DNA from: Lentimicrobiaceae bacterium
GTDB lineage: Bacteria > Bacteroidota > Bacteroidia > Bacteroidales > JAGNHN01
Length of the DNA stretch: 47,714 bases
Direction of reading: 5' to 3'
NCBI GenBank assembly: GCA_018001695.1
Contig: JAGNHN010000027.1
Coordinates: 1-47,714, forward strand
Numbering within the stretch: position 1 is the first letter of the stretch; every line of letters begins with the position of its first letter. Positions 21,201 to 28,069 of the stretch are shown in pieces. The notes under the pieces are model-generated. The model had not been told where the DNA came from and made no database searches. It was given only the letters and a program-made list of their open reading frames with translations. The position numbers were made by a program, and so were the translations under genes.

Positions 21201-23608
21201 GGTGTTACGTTATCCGCATAGGTTATGGTTGGGTTGCCATCGCAATTATCGGTGGCCGTCGCCGAACCGGTTGCTGCCGGATCAGTGGAAGTATGGCAGT
21301 CGATGGTGGTATCTGCCGGACAAACGATGACCGGATCCAGAACATCAACCTCAATGCTGGGATTACCGCTCAATCCTCCTGATACGCAGCCATTTGAATC
21401 GACAACATTCACAAGGGTGAATGAGGTCGTTGTGCTGAGTGTCACGGTAATATTATTGCCACTGACGTAACCCAGGACTGTATCGTTCAGGGTTCCGTCG
21501 TTATACACAACAAAATAGGGGGAGGCTCCGCCAGTGATTGCTACAGCAAGGGCACTGCTGTTTCCGCTGCAGATGCAGGTGTCGCCGGAAACGGAAAGCA
21601 CAGAAGCAGAAGGATTCTCATTCACAACAACAACCGCATTGCCGGCCATGTTGTTGGTGCATCCGCCCAATACCCTGAGTCCAACCACGGTGTAAGTGCC
21701 TCCGGTCGTCTGATTGCCGAAAGAGAAAGGATTGCCGGTTCCTGAGACAGTATCAACAGGAGTGCCGTTCAGGTTCAGAATATAATCTACCCCAACCTGG
21801 GAGCTGTCAACGCCGACAGCAACGCCTGCACCACCATCGCAGTAGTCGCCGCCACCTGTGACGTTAAACGCCACCGGTACGAGACATTCACCTACCTGGA
21901 AATCGCTGAAACTGGCCACACCGGTAGCCTGGGAGCTCGTGGCTGTCAGGGTTCCTGTAGTAAGAAGCGTCCATGGGGTGAAGCTGTTCAGGATGAAATT
22001 ACTGGTATTCGCACCACCGTCTATATCAGCGCTTACATAATTAAATGTGATGTCATAGGTAGTAAACGCAAGGCCACTTTGTGTAAAGGTCCAATAACGG
22101 TTTACACTCTTGGCAGGGTCAATGCCGGACGTGGCAATATTGGGATGGTCGCCCGAAGTGGTTGATCCGGTCAGCGTGCCAGCGGTACCAACACTGGCAA
22201 AGAGAACGGTCACCGGAGTATAGGCAGTAGCATCGCCGATGAAGTACATACGGCTCACAGAAGAACCCGTTGGAATATTGAACAACAGGTTACCGTTGAC
22301 ATAACCGGTAGAACCTTCACCGCTTACCTTGACAGGTGATGCCAGCACCGAGAGTACGTTCGCACCAGTGCCAATGATACCTGCCTTGAATATTAAGGAG
22401 TCGCTGATGCTCTGGTTTGTGGCCAGGACCAATCCGGCTGCATTATCCAGCTCCAGCTTATAGAAGGAGGAAGCAGCACTGCCACCCAGGGTCTGGGCTG
22501 CGGTTCCGTTGAATACAAATTTACTGGTGCCTGCTGTGAATGTGCCGCCATTGTTAAACCAATCACCGCCAACCCGATGTGTAAATGTTCCTGCATTGAA
22601 ACTGGCGGTGGCTCCCAAGGTCACATCATCTCCGATGGTCATCGCCAGTGCGGCTGTTGCTGCGGCGGTGCCGGCAAACTCCAGATCCCCATTGATGGTG
22701 TTGACGGAAGTGAGTGTTTTCGTACCGGAGTTAGACAGAATGAGGTTTCTATAGGGAGTGGCGTAAACGGTCTGATTCGCACCGGCATAATCTACCGTTG
22801 CAGTGGTGCCATTCGCGTAGAAATTGGCGTATATATTGCCTGTCTTGGTGAACGGCGTCGCCCCGGTAAGAATCAGGGTACCGCTCTGGGCACCTGTTTC
22901 CATGGTGAGCGTGGACCTGGGTCTCGTCAGGTCATTGCCGGCAGGGGAGGTGTTCAGCGCAACCGTACCACCTACTGTCACTGTTCCCGACTCCAGGTTG
23001 AAATACCCTTCATTTTTATCTCCAATCGTACCATAACTCACGATGGTGAGGTTACCGGTGATCGTAAAGGTGTTCACCGTGGAATACAGATTGGTGGTCT
23101 TAAACCCAGAGGTGATCGGCAATCCGGAAGGTTGTCCGCCCACCTGCACACTCCCGGCGAGTACCGTACCACCACCTGTGATGGTCGCCGACCGGTTAAC
23201 CGTGTACAGGGCCTGCAGATAAATAGACCCCGATACAGTGAGTGTGACACCATTGTTGACCACCAGTGAGGCCCCGTCATTGTTAAATACTATGCTGGCA
23301 CATGCTGCGTTTGCTGTGACCGTAATGGCATGGTTGCTGGCAATGGTCACATCATCCCCGGCGACCGGAACACCCGATCCACCCCAGGTGGCCGCATTAT
23401 TCCAGTCTCCGCTTCCTGATGAAGTATAGGATAGCGCAAACAGGGGCTGCATCCCGGAAAAAAGTAAGAAGCTGACTAATAACAGCGCCATGGCCAGATG
23501 GCTCCGCTTGCCTGCCAGTTTGGGGTTGCGACAACATCCTTCCGGATTGGCAACAACGCTGCCCTTACGGGCATTACCTGAAACGTTCAATGCGTAATTA
23601 GTTTCCAT
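12281..23608 (-). CDS. Giant (3775 aa) T9SS-sorted surface protein with HYR-type repeats
   Basis: A very large secreted cell-surface protein, probably an adhesin or matrix protein; no enzymatic motif seen. Layout by residue: long-n-region signal peptide (1-60); beta-helix/G8-like region opening SGSGDWNNAATWGG (60-560); Ig-like modules (565-830); six HYR-type repeats of 87 residues (834-1355); eleven of a second subtype (1356-2310); one HYR unit split by a roughly 130-residue insertion (2311-2525); two more repeats (2526-2700); a divergent unit (2701-2781); seven 75-residue CP-x-C/GGTYSGTGV repeats (2782-3306); a PKD-like Ig module (3307-3390); dockerin-like segments (about 3450-3545); a cohesin-like module (about 3565-3680); and a type A T9SS sorting domain (3692-3775, AYPNPFSKQT). 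It follows the usher-like gene after 523 bases and has its own terminator. Confidence 0.9.
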   Translation of the reverse strand: METNYALNVSGNARKGSVVANPEGCCRNPKLAGKRSHLAMALLLVSFLLFSGMQPLFALSYTSSGSGDWNNAATWGGSGVPVAGDDVTIASNHAITVTANAACASIVFNNDGASLVVNNGVTLTVSGSIYLQALYTVNRSATITGGGTVLAGSVQVGGQPSGLPITSGFKTTNLYSTVNTFTITGNLTIVSYGTIGDKNEGYFNLESGTVTVGGTVALNTSPAGNDLTRPRSTLTMETGAQSGTLILTGATPFTKTGNIYANFYANGTTATVDYAGANQTVYATPYRNLILSNSGTKTLTSVNTINGDLEFAGTAAATAALAMTIGDDVTLGATASFNAGTFTHRVGGDWFNNGGTFTAGTSKFVFNGTAAQTLGGSAASSFYKLELDNAAGLVLATNQSISDSLIFKAGIIGTGANVLSVLASPVKVSGEGSTGYVNGNLLFNIPTGSSVSRMYFIGDATAYTPVTVLFASVGTAGTLTGSTTSGDHPNIATSGIDPAKSVNRYWTFTQSGLAFTTYDITFNYVSADIDGGANTSNFILNSFTPWTLLTTGTLTATSSQATGVASFSDFQVGECLVPVAFNVTGGGDYCDGGAGVAVGVDSSQVGVDYILNLNGTPVDTVSGTGNPFSFGNQTTGGTYTVVGLRVLGGCTNNMAGNAVVVVNENPSASVLSVSGDTCICSGNSSALAVAITGGASPYFVVYNDGTLNDTVLGYVSGNNITVTLSTTTSFTLVNVVDSNGCVSGGLSGNPSIEVDVLDPVIVCPADTTIDCHTSTDPAATGSATATDNCDGNPTITYADNVTPGACPNEWTITRRWKATDVCGNVDSCDQVITVQDTTKPTFTVPGDTTLYRDASCTIDTTTADIGDVTDEADNCATGLQATYVDNVAGLAGCNGTGTFTRTWTLTDSCGNATVKVQTVTVLDTLKPTFTVPNDTTLYRDASCSIDTLTTDIGDVTDEADNCSSGLDATYVDNVAGLSGCNSTGSFTRTWTLVDDCGNTTVKVQTITVLDTLKPTFTVPNDTTLYRDATCTIDTTTADIGDVTDEADNCSTGLDATYVDNVTGLSLCNSTGSFTRTWTLVDDCGNTTVKVQTITVLDTLKPTFTVPNDTTLYRDATCTIDTTTADIGDVTDEADNCSTGLDATYVDNVTGLSGCNSTGSFTRTWTLVDDCGNTTVKVQTITVLDTLKPTFTVPNDTTLYRDASCSIDTLTTDIGDVTDEADNCSTGLDATYVDNVAGLSLCNSTGSFTRTWTLVDDCGNTTVKVQTITVLDTLKPTFTVPNDTTLYRDATCTIDTTTADIGDVTDEADNCSTGLDATYVDDVTGLSGCNSTGSFTRTWTLVDDCGNTTVKVQTITVLDTIKPTFTRPIDITIYANASCVYDASTGVTGDVTDEDDNCTVTLNATYTDDTTAGSCQGSWIIERTWSLEDDCGNKAADQIQTITVEDTISPTFTRPVDITIYTDASCVYDAGISKTGDVTDEADNCTTTLDATFTDDTTAGSCEGEWVIERTWRLEDDCGNVTTQIQTITVEDTIKPTFTRPADTTIYTNASCLYDASVAYTGDVTDEADNCTTSLNATFTDDTTAGSCEGSWIIERTWSLVDDCGNAAPDQIQTITVLDTIKPTFTRPIDITIYTTASCTYDATVSATGDVTDEADNCTTVLDATFTDDTTAGTCEGSWIIERTWSLEDDCGNKAADQIQTITVLDTTKPTFTRPVDLNIYTDANCAYDASITFTGDVTDEADNCTTTLDATFTDDTTAGSCEGSWVIERTWRLEDDCGNVRTDMQTITVLDTIKPTFTRPADTTIYTDANCLYDASVTFTGDVTDEADNCTTTLDATFTDDTTAGSCEGAWIIERTWSLVDDCGNAAPDQIQTITVEDTIKPTFTRPVDITIYTNASCVYDASVSATGDVTDEADNCTTVLDATFTDDTTAGTCEGSWIIERTWSLEDDCGNKAADQIQTITVEDTTKPTFTRPVDITVYTDANCQYNASIAVTGDVTDEADNCTAILEATYSDDTTAGSCEGSWIIERTWSLEDDCGNKAADQIQTITVEDSTKPTFTRPVDITIYTDATCTYDAGVSATGDVTDEADNCTTTLDATFTDDTTAGSCEGSWVIERTWSLVDDCGNAAPDQIQTITVEDTIKPTFTRPVDITIYATASCTFDASLSATGEVTDADDNCTTLLEATYSDDTTAGSCQGQWIIERTWSLQDACGNQAADQVQVITVLDTLPPTFTRPVDITIYADIDCLYDADPSITGDVTDEDDNCSTGLDATYSDVITPGLCEGSWVIERTWSLVDDCGNAAEDQVQTIEIEDTIVPTAVAPADTSIECSTWADCDVSGFFNCFDPSLWTQNPGDGIILHTNTFALMVSADSVNIGTPDTSTLCINAPANGTIVFRWIYNTFDADQQVRFDPFGYSIDNIYYELTDPFTANQSGVATVNISAGSEFCFVQATSDQLLDFAVTITGDFLFSQSGIPTGLDNCTDASFAFTDNPVAGTCEGEQTITRTWVALDGCGNVSATDDQIIQITDTTAPTFTKPADITIYTDASCLYDASIGVTGDVTDENDNCTTGQLDALYSDDTLKGSCQGSWIIERTWSLEDDCGNAAADQVQIITILDTLIPSFTRPADITIYSDASCLFDADVTATGDVTDEADNCATGIQATFADDTIAGSCEGAWIIERTWSLVDSCGNAAADQMQTITVLDTLKPTANVPTPDSVCLEALPPVDISVVTGVADNCTANPTVAFVSENTVGFNPAILTRTYSVTDDCGNSITVDHVITILNTYPGVTCHSDTSVCINYPPFKLFGGLPLGGVYSGPGVVNGWFYPVQAGVGIHNVTYTYTDVYGCSNSCVTRITVLDIPIVTCPTSMEACVSDPAFVLAGGLPLGGTYSGPGVNLGQFNPATAGVGTQAVVYTYTASNGCTSACSFTITVHALPVMSCPASQVVCSNDAAFALTGGLPAGGTYSGTGVNAGMFNPATASIGANTITYGYTDANNCYNECTFTITVNAAPVVSCPANMSKCINDPDFALSGGLPAGGTYSGTGITGGIFSPAGAGLGTHTITYTYTDGNNCTASCSFTITVNDLPLVTCPADMTLCLRDYDYPLSGGLPAGGTYSGAGVTGGNFNGAAAGAGTHVITYTYKDGNNCQNSCTFTITVDSLANVECPANVEVCVNDPSFTLPAGNPAGGTYAGTGVSGSTFNPALAGVGTHAIRYTYTDPSICIDTCTFYVTVYGLPVVNCPASFNVCASDAAFALTAATPAGGTYSGTGVSGGMFDPAVAGGGTHVITYAYEDGNGCVGTCSFSISVGPIVNAGPDVTVFIGESHTFSPTASGPGTLQYSWSPALTLNNALIPNATATPIATTVYTLMVVDGGGCSNTDDVEITVLPRGNSISGQVVYDNIHKTPMSGFGVIISSLDKSYRDTVITRPGGLFDLDSIPNGTYVIGGFSNQAWAWGGVNSTDALFVMRHFVQLDTLRGIRLMAGDVNLSGAANTSDALLIGQRFAGLINSFPVQDWLLEPDTVVFTTPMLYSRQHLVLSAGDVNGSHVPTMKNAPLGSLTYQGTVNAPQGKVISLPVQILEDMYPGAVSLQLILPEGIMVKEMRNNPELGGQLAYAQEGNLLNIAWFSLDAPFAVSGTTLFYIDIIAGDIRDEVRLNAGEVLEVATREGQVVKDARLGIPALQGATSEDLVLTAYPNPFSKQTLVSYSLPEQGDVKLEVFNMFGASVAVLIDRKMDKGMHESTFDATTLPTGSYFLKLSVESEGRLSTQVVRLIHTR
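13691..15265 (-). repeat. Seven tandem 225-bp repeats (75 aa) inside the giant gene
   Basis: The array is exactly 7 x 225 bp. Each unit encodes a cysteine-bearing module of the form VxCPAxxxxC, then GGLPAGGTYSGTGV, an xFxPxxAGxGTHxITYTYTD stretch, and NxCxxxCxFTITV. Units diverge more than the HYR units do (for example GGLPLGGVYSGPGV in the first), so this is an older array. Four cysteines per unit suggest disulfide-stabilised extracellular modules. Confidence 0.9.
15509..16033 (-). repeat. Two further HYR-type repeats after the insertion
   Basis: Units of 88 and 87 codons, starting ITDTTAPTFTKPADITIY and ILDTLIPSFTRPADITIY. They match the second HYR subtype and continue the array beyond the interrupted unit. 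Confidence 0.85.
16034..16678 (-). other. HYR unit interrupted by an inserted domain of about 130 aa
   Basis: The unit opens as a normal repeat (IEDTIVPTAVAPADTSIEC) and closes as one (GLDNCTDASFAF, CEGEQTITRTW, LDGCGN). In between lies a foreign segment beginning near FFNCFDPSLWTQNPGDG and ending near VTITGDFLFSQSG. It has hydrophobic alternation typical of a beta-sandwich and two cysteines (STLCINAPA, SEFCFVQA). It resembles domains seen in other Bacteroidota surface proteins, but I cannot name the family. Confidence 0.7.
16679..19543 (-). repeat. Eleven tandem HYR-type repeats, second subtype
   Basis: 2865 bp made of nine 261-bp and two 258-bp units. Each encodes a module of the form VEDTIKPTFTRPVDITIY, a NASCVYDA-like stretch, TGDVTDEADNCTT, DATFTDDTTAGSCEGSW, and IIERTWSLEDDCGN. 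The 258-bp units lack one residue near the end (NVTTQIQ and NVRTDMQ in place of NKAADQIQ). Confidence 0.92.
19544..21109 (-). repeat. Six tandem 261-bp HYR-type repeats, first subtype
   Basis: Exactly 6 x 261 bp. Units 2-6 are nearly identical in DNA and protein (VLDTLKPTFTVPNDTTLYRD, DIGDVTDEADNCSTGLDA, SFTRTWTLVDDCGNTTVK). The first unit (VQDTTKPTFTVPGDTTLYRD) is the most diverged. Confidence 0.95.
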
Positions 23609-24131
23609 AAGCTGGTACCTGATTGTTTATGATTGAAAGACCTGTTTGTTTGATATAAAAGTCATGAATAACAAATGTTTATCGCGAAACCACGGAGCCT
23701 TATCATGCATTTAAAAGAAAACAACATGCAATCAGCAATCTCCCCGCAGGAATCTCAATAAATCCTTTCTGAATTGGCAGAACATCCTTTCCTCATTACA
23801 AGTTTAGGCATTGTTTGGAATAATTCCAAATGTTTATTGAGAAATTTCAATACAATAACATATTCTTAACAAGGAATAACCAGGCACTGAGCCTGCTTTG
23901 GAATTAGAATCTGCTGGTTTAAAAGGGTTTTCGTTTACGGGTGGCTGCTTATTGGTTGCTGAGGGTTTCCTTATCAGTGATCTCATGAAGATGAAGATTC
24001 TTATTGATTTTTGCTTCGTGACCGCCATATTTAGACGCAAAACGGGAAATGTATTAGATAATGTCCATACTGCCGTATCAGGTCTGCTTGCACTGACCTT
24101 TAGGGGCTTTTTGATCGCATGGCATCCCGAG
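23609..24131. other. Intergenic region upstream of the giant gene
   Basis: 523 bases with no convincing gene; short frames here lack family features and overlap the usher-like gene end. It is A/T-rich near 23760-23880 and holds an inverted repeat (23814-23830). No exact TAnnTTTG box was found on the minus strand, so the promoter of the giant gene is not located. Confidence 0.6.
23814..23830. promoter_or_regulatory. Operator-like inverted repeat upstream of the giant gene
   Basis: TTTGGAAT and ATTCCAAA form a perfect palindrome around one central A, about 206 bases before the start codon. The size suits a dimeric regulator or an A/T-rich protein site. No regulator is identified. Confidence 0.3.
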
Positions 24132-27044
24132 CTACTCTATGAGAATGGAATTCTGACCTAAGTCTTTGAGCTTCTGTTGAAATGACCTTGCATCTTTCCG
24201 GGATTCAAAGCCACTGACACGGACTTTTGACAGTCCTTTTTCTTCTATAATTACTACACTAAAGGAGGTGATAGACTGTATCTTAGTTTGCAGTTGTCTG
24301 GCATTTTGCTGATCCCTGAATGCACCGGCCTGCACAGCATAACGGCTAACCTGCTTCATATTAGCCATGGTGGTTGAGTTATCAGGCTGATTCGCAATGT
24401 GTTTTTCCTGTTCGTTTCTTGATTCATCAACCTGAAGGACGATTTTTGTGCCTTCCAGATAATCGCCTTCTGCCAGTGCCTGTAACTGAATGTTCAGCGG
24501 ATCAACGGGCCGGGCACCCAGGAATCCTAACTGTGCCTCATCCAGGAAAAGCTGGTATTCTCCAGGTGGGATGTCCATCATATAAAAAGTGCCATCAGCA
24601 AAAGTGCGCACCGTTTGCTGATAGTCACCCTCCTGCGCTTTAACGCTTACCCGAAGCCCACCTTGCCCTTCCTGTTTCCCATCTCGCTGTATATACACCG
24701 TGCCCTCAATGATTCCTCCCCGGTAAAAGGGGATGTCGATTGGCTTATATTGATTTGGATCTGCAATAAAGGAGAACGCATCCTGCAAAGGGACCAGGCT
24801 GGGGTCAGCTATGGCGTTGCGGTTTATAGTTAGATTGTATCTGTAATAATTCTGAAGCTGATTAACCCTGAGAATGCTGTCAGATCCTAAAGACATGGTG
24901 GCAGTCTTGTCCAGTCGTACACCACGGTAGGGGAGTAGCATATCACCCGTGTCAAAATTTCCGGAATTGTTGTTGTCGACATACAGACGGACAGCCGCAG
25001 CGCTGCGGCCAACCTGCTGGCGGTTGCTGAGCTGGATGTGCTGGTTGCGCGTATCCCACCCCAGGCTGCCTGTGAAGCTTTGCCGTGCCGCAAATTGTTG
25101 GTTTTGATGTAATACCGTGCTGGCCGTACGAACCCAGTTCAGATCCATCGTGAACCCAATCTGGAAATTTGATCTCCGTTGCAGGAAATCATAAGACCAG
25201 CCGGCATTCAGCCTGCCTGTTTTGGCAATAGTTTTGGATAGTTGAAAATCTGCCGTTTGCAGAAGGTTGTTCCGGATATCATACTGAGACTGAAGGCGTA
25301 AAAACATGCCTCGCACATACACAGGAATACCTGGAGAACGTTGGATTGTATATGTCAACGAAGGCGTTAGGATGCCTTCTCCAAAGTGATGATCCCCGCC
25401 CTGACTGACTATGTTATCTCGGTAGTTGAGGCGAAGATTGACATTCCCCAGCCGGGTGTTAAAATCAGCCCGGTAACGGGAAATGCGCATGCCATCCAGG
25501 ATCACCTGGTCGCCGCCAATGCGTAATCCTGATTGCAAACCGAGAAAATGAACAGGCGTATACAGATTGACAGACCACTCACCGGTGGCACCCCGTGAAT
25601 TCAGCAAACTGATCCCGTCAAAGTGGGTGTATACCAGATTAATGTTAACATTATTTGGATACAAAATACTGGATGTCAGTCTGTAAAATATGTCCGGCGC
25701 AAGGTCTGCACTCACCAGGTATTGCTTCGAAATGCGTGCATTCAGGGTGCCATAGTAGGACAAAGCATCCGGATCCAGCTGGTCTCCGGTATGTTGTGCG
25801 CCCGCGGAGGCGGTAAGCCATTTGCTCAGACCGGCCGTAATTACCCCATGGCTGATCCAAAGATCCTCAAGGGTATCTGCCGGCATAATTTCACGCTTGC
25901 CACTCTGAAGCTGATAGGTCACACTTCCCTTGGGAAGGAATGAGAACGGAACCTGCAGCTGCTTGTCATCCCTGATAACTTCACCCGAAGGGGTGTAGAT
26001 ACGCAACCCGACCCGCGTTGTTCCATAAATAACCGGCACATCAAAGCGGTAATAACCCAGCTCATCAGCCCGCCGGAAATCACTGATACGATCATTGATA
26101 TATAATTCTACTTCCGACTCCGGTTCTGTATTCCCGTCGATCACATAGGTTTCATACATCTGTCTGGGCTCAATCGGCTCATTGGTAATGGCGATACCAC
26201 GTATGTTCCACGGCTCGATACCACTGGTGTTCATCTGCCCAAGCGTTATCCCGGAGATGTATTCGTTATCACGAATGGCATACCGCCATCTTAAATTGTG
26301 AAACTGCTTGTCGCTGTAGCCGTTGGAGTTTTCAACGCCATGCAGGCTTCCCTGCAAATCACCCCCCAGTGCCTCGATGCCTCCCGAAAGGGAGTATCCC
26401 AATCCCCTCGCCTGAGAGGTGTAATCGGCAACGATGTTGTAGTCCAACATACTGCCGCCCAAAAATTTCCGGTTGCGGTTATGCAGGAGGGGATAAGGTT
26501 CGTTGGGCTGTACGGGCCCTTCCATGCGCTTCCTGGCTTTTTCCCTGGCTTTTCGCTCTGTGACAGGGAGTGTATGCGTCGTCTCAAGATGCAATGACAA
26601 ATGCATCAGATTGACAGTGAACCGAAGTCCAAATATCTGTTCCAACACCCGTGGATGTATATAGTAGTCCATTTGCCCTATCCTGTAGTCATCCCTTGTA
26701 ATGGGAATGATCTTGTTTCCCAGCATCACCTGCATGGAGGATAGGTTAATCATGTAGGGCTGGTCGGGACTGAGATAGTTGCCACGGATGGTGAAGTGGC
26801 GGATGTCCGGTTCATAATGGACCTCCAGGCGGCTGAAGAGCTCCAGGACCGGCAGGAAAGACTGCTGGGTGCGGTGATCGAAAAGGGTGCTGATGTAAAC
26901 ATGCCCTGCATCAGGGTGGCGAAAGCTGAGTAGGACCTCTTCCTCCTGGGCATGGCTGATGACAGGTATCAGAAGCAAAAGTCCTGTCATCCACGTGGTA
27001 AGAACGCGATTTTTATGGTGAATGGAATAAAACTTACCTGCCAT
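24132..27044 (-). CDS. Fimbrial usher-like outer-membrane protein with C-terminal SPOR domain
   Basis: Probable outer-membrane assembly platform for a chaperone-usher pilus. Signal peptide (LLLLIPVISHAQ) about residues 1-33. An N-terminal domain (about 35-175) ends in LPVTERKAREKARKR, resembling the pre-barrel region of archaic ushers. Then come barrel strands rich in alternating aromatics and a plug-like module (about 298-375) with NTEPESEVELYIND, LGYYRFDVPVIYG and FSFLPKGSVTYQ. A C-terminal region has VDNNNSGNFDTGD, GGIIEGTVYI and an ADGTFYMMDIPPGEY carboxypeptidase-regulatory-like fold. Residues 898-970 form a SPOR domain (RYAVQAGAFRDQQNARQLQ, SKVRVSGFESRKDA), which in other proteins binds denuded peptidoglycan. 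ATG at 27044 is preferred over the upstream TTG. It lies 103 bases after the chaperone gene. The usher assignment rests on motif order and context. Confidence 0.72.
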   Translation of the reverse strand: MAGKFYSIHHKNRVLTTWMTGLLLLIPVISHAQEEEVLLSFRHPDAGHVYISTLFDHRTQQSFLPVLELFSRLEVHYEPDIRHFTIRGNYLSPDQPYMINLSSMQVMLGNKIIPITRDDYRIGQMDYYIHPRVLEQIFGLRFTVNLMHLSLHLETTHTLPVTERKAREKARKRMEGPVQPNEPYPLLHNRNRKFLGGSMLDYNIVADYTSQARGLGYSLSGGIEALGGDLQGSLHGVENSNGYSDKQFHNLRWRYAIRDNEYISGITLGQMNTSGIEPWNIRGIAITNEPIEPRQMYETYVIDGNTEPESEVELYINDRISDFRRADELGYYRFDVPVIYGTTRVGLRIYTPSGEVIRDDKQLQVPFSFLPKGSVTYQLQSGKREIMPADTLEDLWISHGVITAGLSKWLTASAGAQHTGDQLDPDALSYYGTLNARISKQYLVSADLAPDIFYRLTSSILYPNNVNINLVYTHFDGISLLNSRGATGEWSVNLYTPVHFLGLQSGLRIGGDQVILDGMRISRYRADFNTRLGNVNLRLNYRDNIVSQGGDHHFGEGILTPSLTYTIQRSPGIPVYVRGMFLRLQSQYDIRNNLLQTADFQLSKTIAKTGRLNAGWSYDFLQRRSNFQIGFTMDLNWVRTASTVLHQNQQFAARQSFTGSLGWDTRNQHIQLSNRQQVGRSAAAVRLYVDNNNSGNFDTGDMLLPYRGVRLDKTATMSLGSDSILRVNQLQNYYRYNLTINRNAIADPSLVPLQDAFSFIADPNQYKPIDIPFYRGGIIEGTVYIQRDGKQEGQGGLRVSVKAQEGDYQQTVRTFADGTFYMMDIPPGEYQLFLDEAQLGFLGARPVDPLNIQLQALAEGDYLEGTKIVLQVDESRNEQEKHIANQPDNSTTMANMKQVSRYAVQAGAFRDQQNARQLQTKIQSITSFSVVIIEEKGLSKVRVSGFESRKDARSFQQKLKDLGQNSILIE

Positions 27045-27147
27045 CTGCAAGGTTTTCAGCTATGGGCCTGATCAATAAAATGACAATTACCCTGCATTGG
27101 TAACGACAAAAGGTAAGGCATAGCGCCCTGGCTCAAAGATACTTTGC

Positions 27148-27984
27148 CTACCGCAGCGTTACTTTGGACTGATGGATAAACGGAGGGGCCTGTACGAGAT
27201 CCCCGGCCATCATGTCGTTCCGGCGCGTCTCAAAGATGAGCTCAAGGTTGTAGGCTCCGGCTTTGATGCCTTCCAAAGGGAGACTGATGCGACGTATGAC
27301 ATCAAAATAGGCCGTCGTTGTAATCTGTGATTCAGCAACAACCTGGCCTTTACTGTCTTTCAGTTTTGCCACCATGCTACCCAGAAAAGGCGCATTACCG
27401 GTTCGCTTGAGATGGGCTTTGATATCGAGGTTACTGCTGTCAGCAGACGTCTCAACCCTTGTGACCTCCACGCCTGTGCTTACAGGGCCTTTGCGGTAAA
27501 ATACAGCGGTGACCTGTTCGAAGTTGAAGCTGATACGCGTGCTGATCCCTTCCTCTGTCGGCTCACTCACTTCGGCCGTTTCAGGCTTGCTCAATACCTT
27601 CATACGGGTAAAGAAAAAGCCATCCTTACGCCTGTGTGCCGGCAGCACCTGGATCCGCACTGTCCGCTGTTCACCGCCCTGCAGGGTGAATGAACGTGGG
27701 AAAGCCCGGATCATCGTGTCAAGGGCAAACATACTATACGCTTCCTGGTCTTCATACTGCATCACCAGGTTGCCTTCGCTGTCGCTGCCAGGATATCCAA
27801 AAGAGAAAGTAATGCTGACTTCCTGCGCTTTGTCGCCTTTGTTACTGACGAAGAGGTTACCGACACCGGTGTTCTCATCAATAAAAACAAAACTGGGCGC
27901 CAGGGAAATCTGGGCAAGGCCGGAAACAGAGAGGATCAGACTGAACAGGACCATCAGGGTCCCAGGGCGCATGCAGTACTTCAT
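27148..27984 (-). CDS. PapD-like periplasmic pilus chaperone
   Basis: Probable periplasmic chaperone that holds pilus subunits by donor-strand complementation and delivers them to the usher. Signal peptide MVLFSLILSVSGLAQ. The N-terminal Ig-like domain opens ISLAPSFVFIDENTG and VSNKGDKAQEVSITF. It continues to AFPRSFTLQGGEQRTVRIQV, which matches the chaperone pattern P-x-(n)-L-x-x-G-x-x-Q-x-VRI. A second beta domain follows (about 140-279). The only cysteine is in the signal peptide (MKYCMRPG). ATG at 27984 is chosen over a TTG at 28011, because the later start gives a normal signal peptide. It sits between a pilin-like subunit and the usher-like gene, as expected for the system. A general PapD-like secreted protein is the alternative. 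Confidence 0.75.
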   Translation of the reverse strand: MKYCMRPGTLMVLFSLILSVSGLAQISLAPSFVFIDENTGVGNLFVSNKGDKAQEVSITFSFGYPGSDSEGNLVMQYEDQEAYSMFALDTMIRAFPRSFTLQGGEQRTVRIQVLPAHRRKDGFFFTRMKVLSKPETAEVSEPTEEGISTRISFNFEQVTAVFYRKGPVSTGVEVTRVETSADSSNLDIKAHLKRTGNAPFLGSMVAKLKDSKGQVVAESQITTTAYFDVIRRISLPLEGIKAGAYNLELIFETRRNDMMAGDLVQAPPFIHQSKVTLR

Positions 27985-28008
27985 ATGTTTATCGTTTGAA
28001 CAGGTGAT

Positions 28009-28016
28009 CAAAAATA
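28009..28016 (-). promoter_or_regulatory. Possible -7 box before the chaperone gene
   Basis: On the minus strand this reads TATTTTTG, an exact TAnnTTTG match, 24 bases before the ATG and just past the terminator that follows the major subunit. No good -33 element is seen at the usual distance. Confidence 0.35.
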
Positions 28017-28069
28017 TGCCTTTCTACGCAAGCTTTGTCTTTTAGATACAAGTATTTGTCATTAAAATG

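Noticed and set aside
13199..23429. Many plus-strand open frames of 60-230 codons opposite the giant gene
   Set aside because: They lie antisense to a continuous 3775-codon frame, recur with its 261-bp period and show no family motifs; they are shadows of repeat codon usage.
12281..23608. Nonribosomal peptide synthetase, polyketide synthase or polymorphic toxin as the identity of the giant gene
   Set aside because: No enzymatic or toxin domain motif is seen; the content is Ig/HYR-type repeats ending in a T9SS sorting domain.
23898..24161. 87-codon plus-strand frame between the giant gene and the usher-like gene
   Set aside because: It runs into the 3' end of the usher-like SPOR domain on the other strand, has no clear start signals and no recognisable features.
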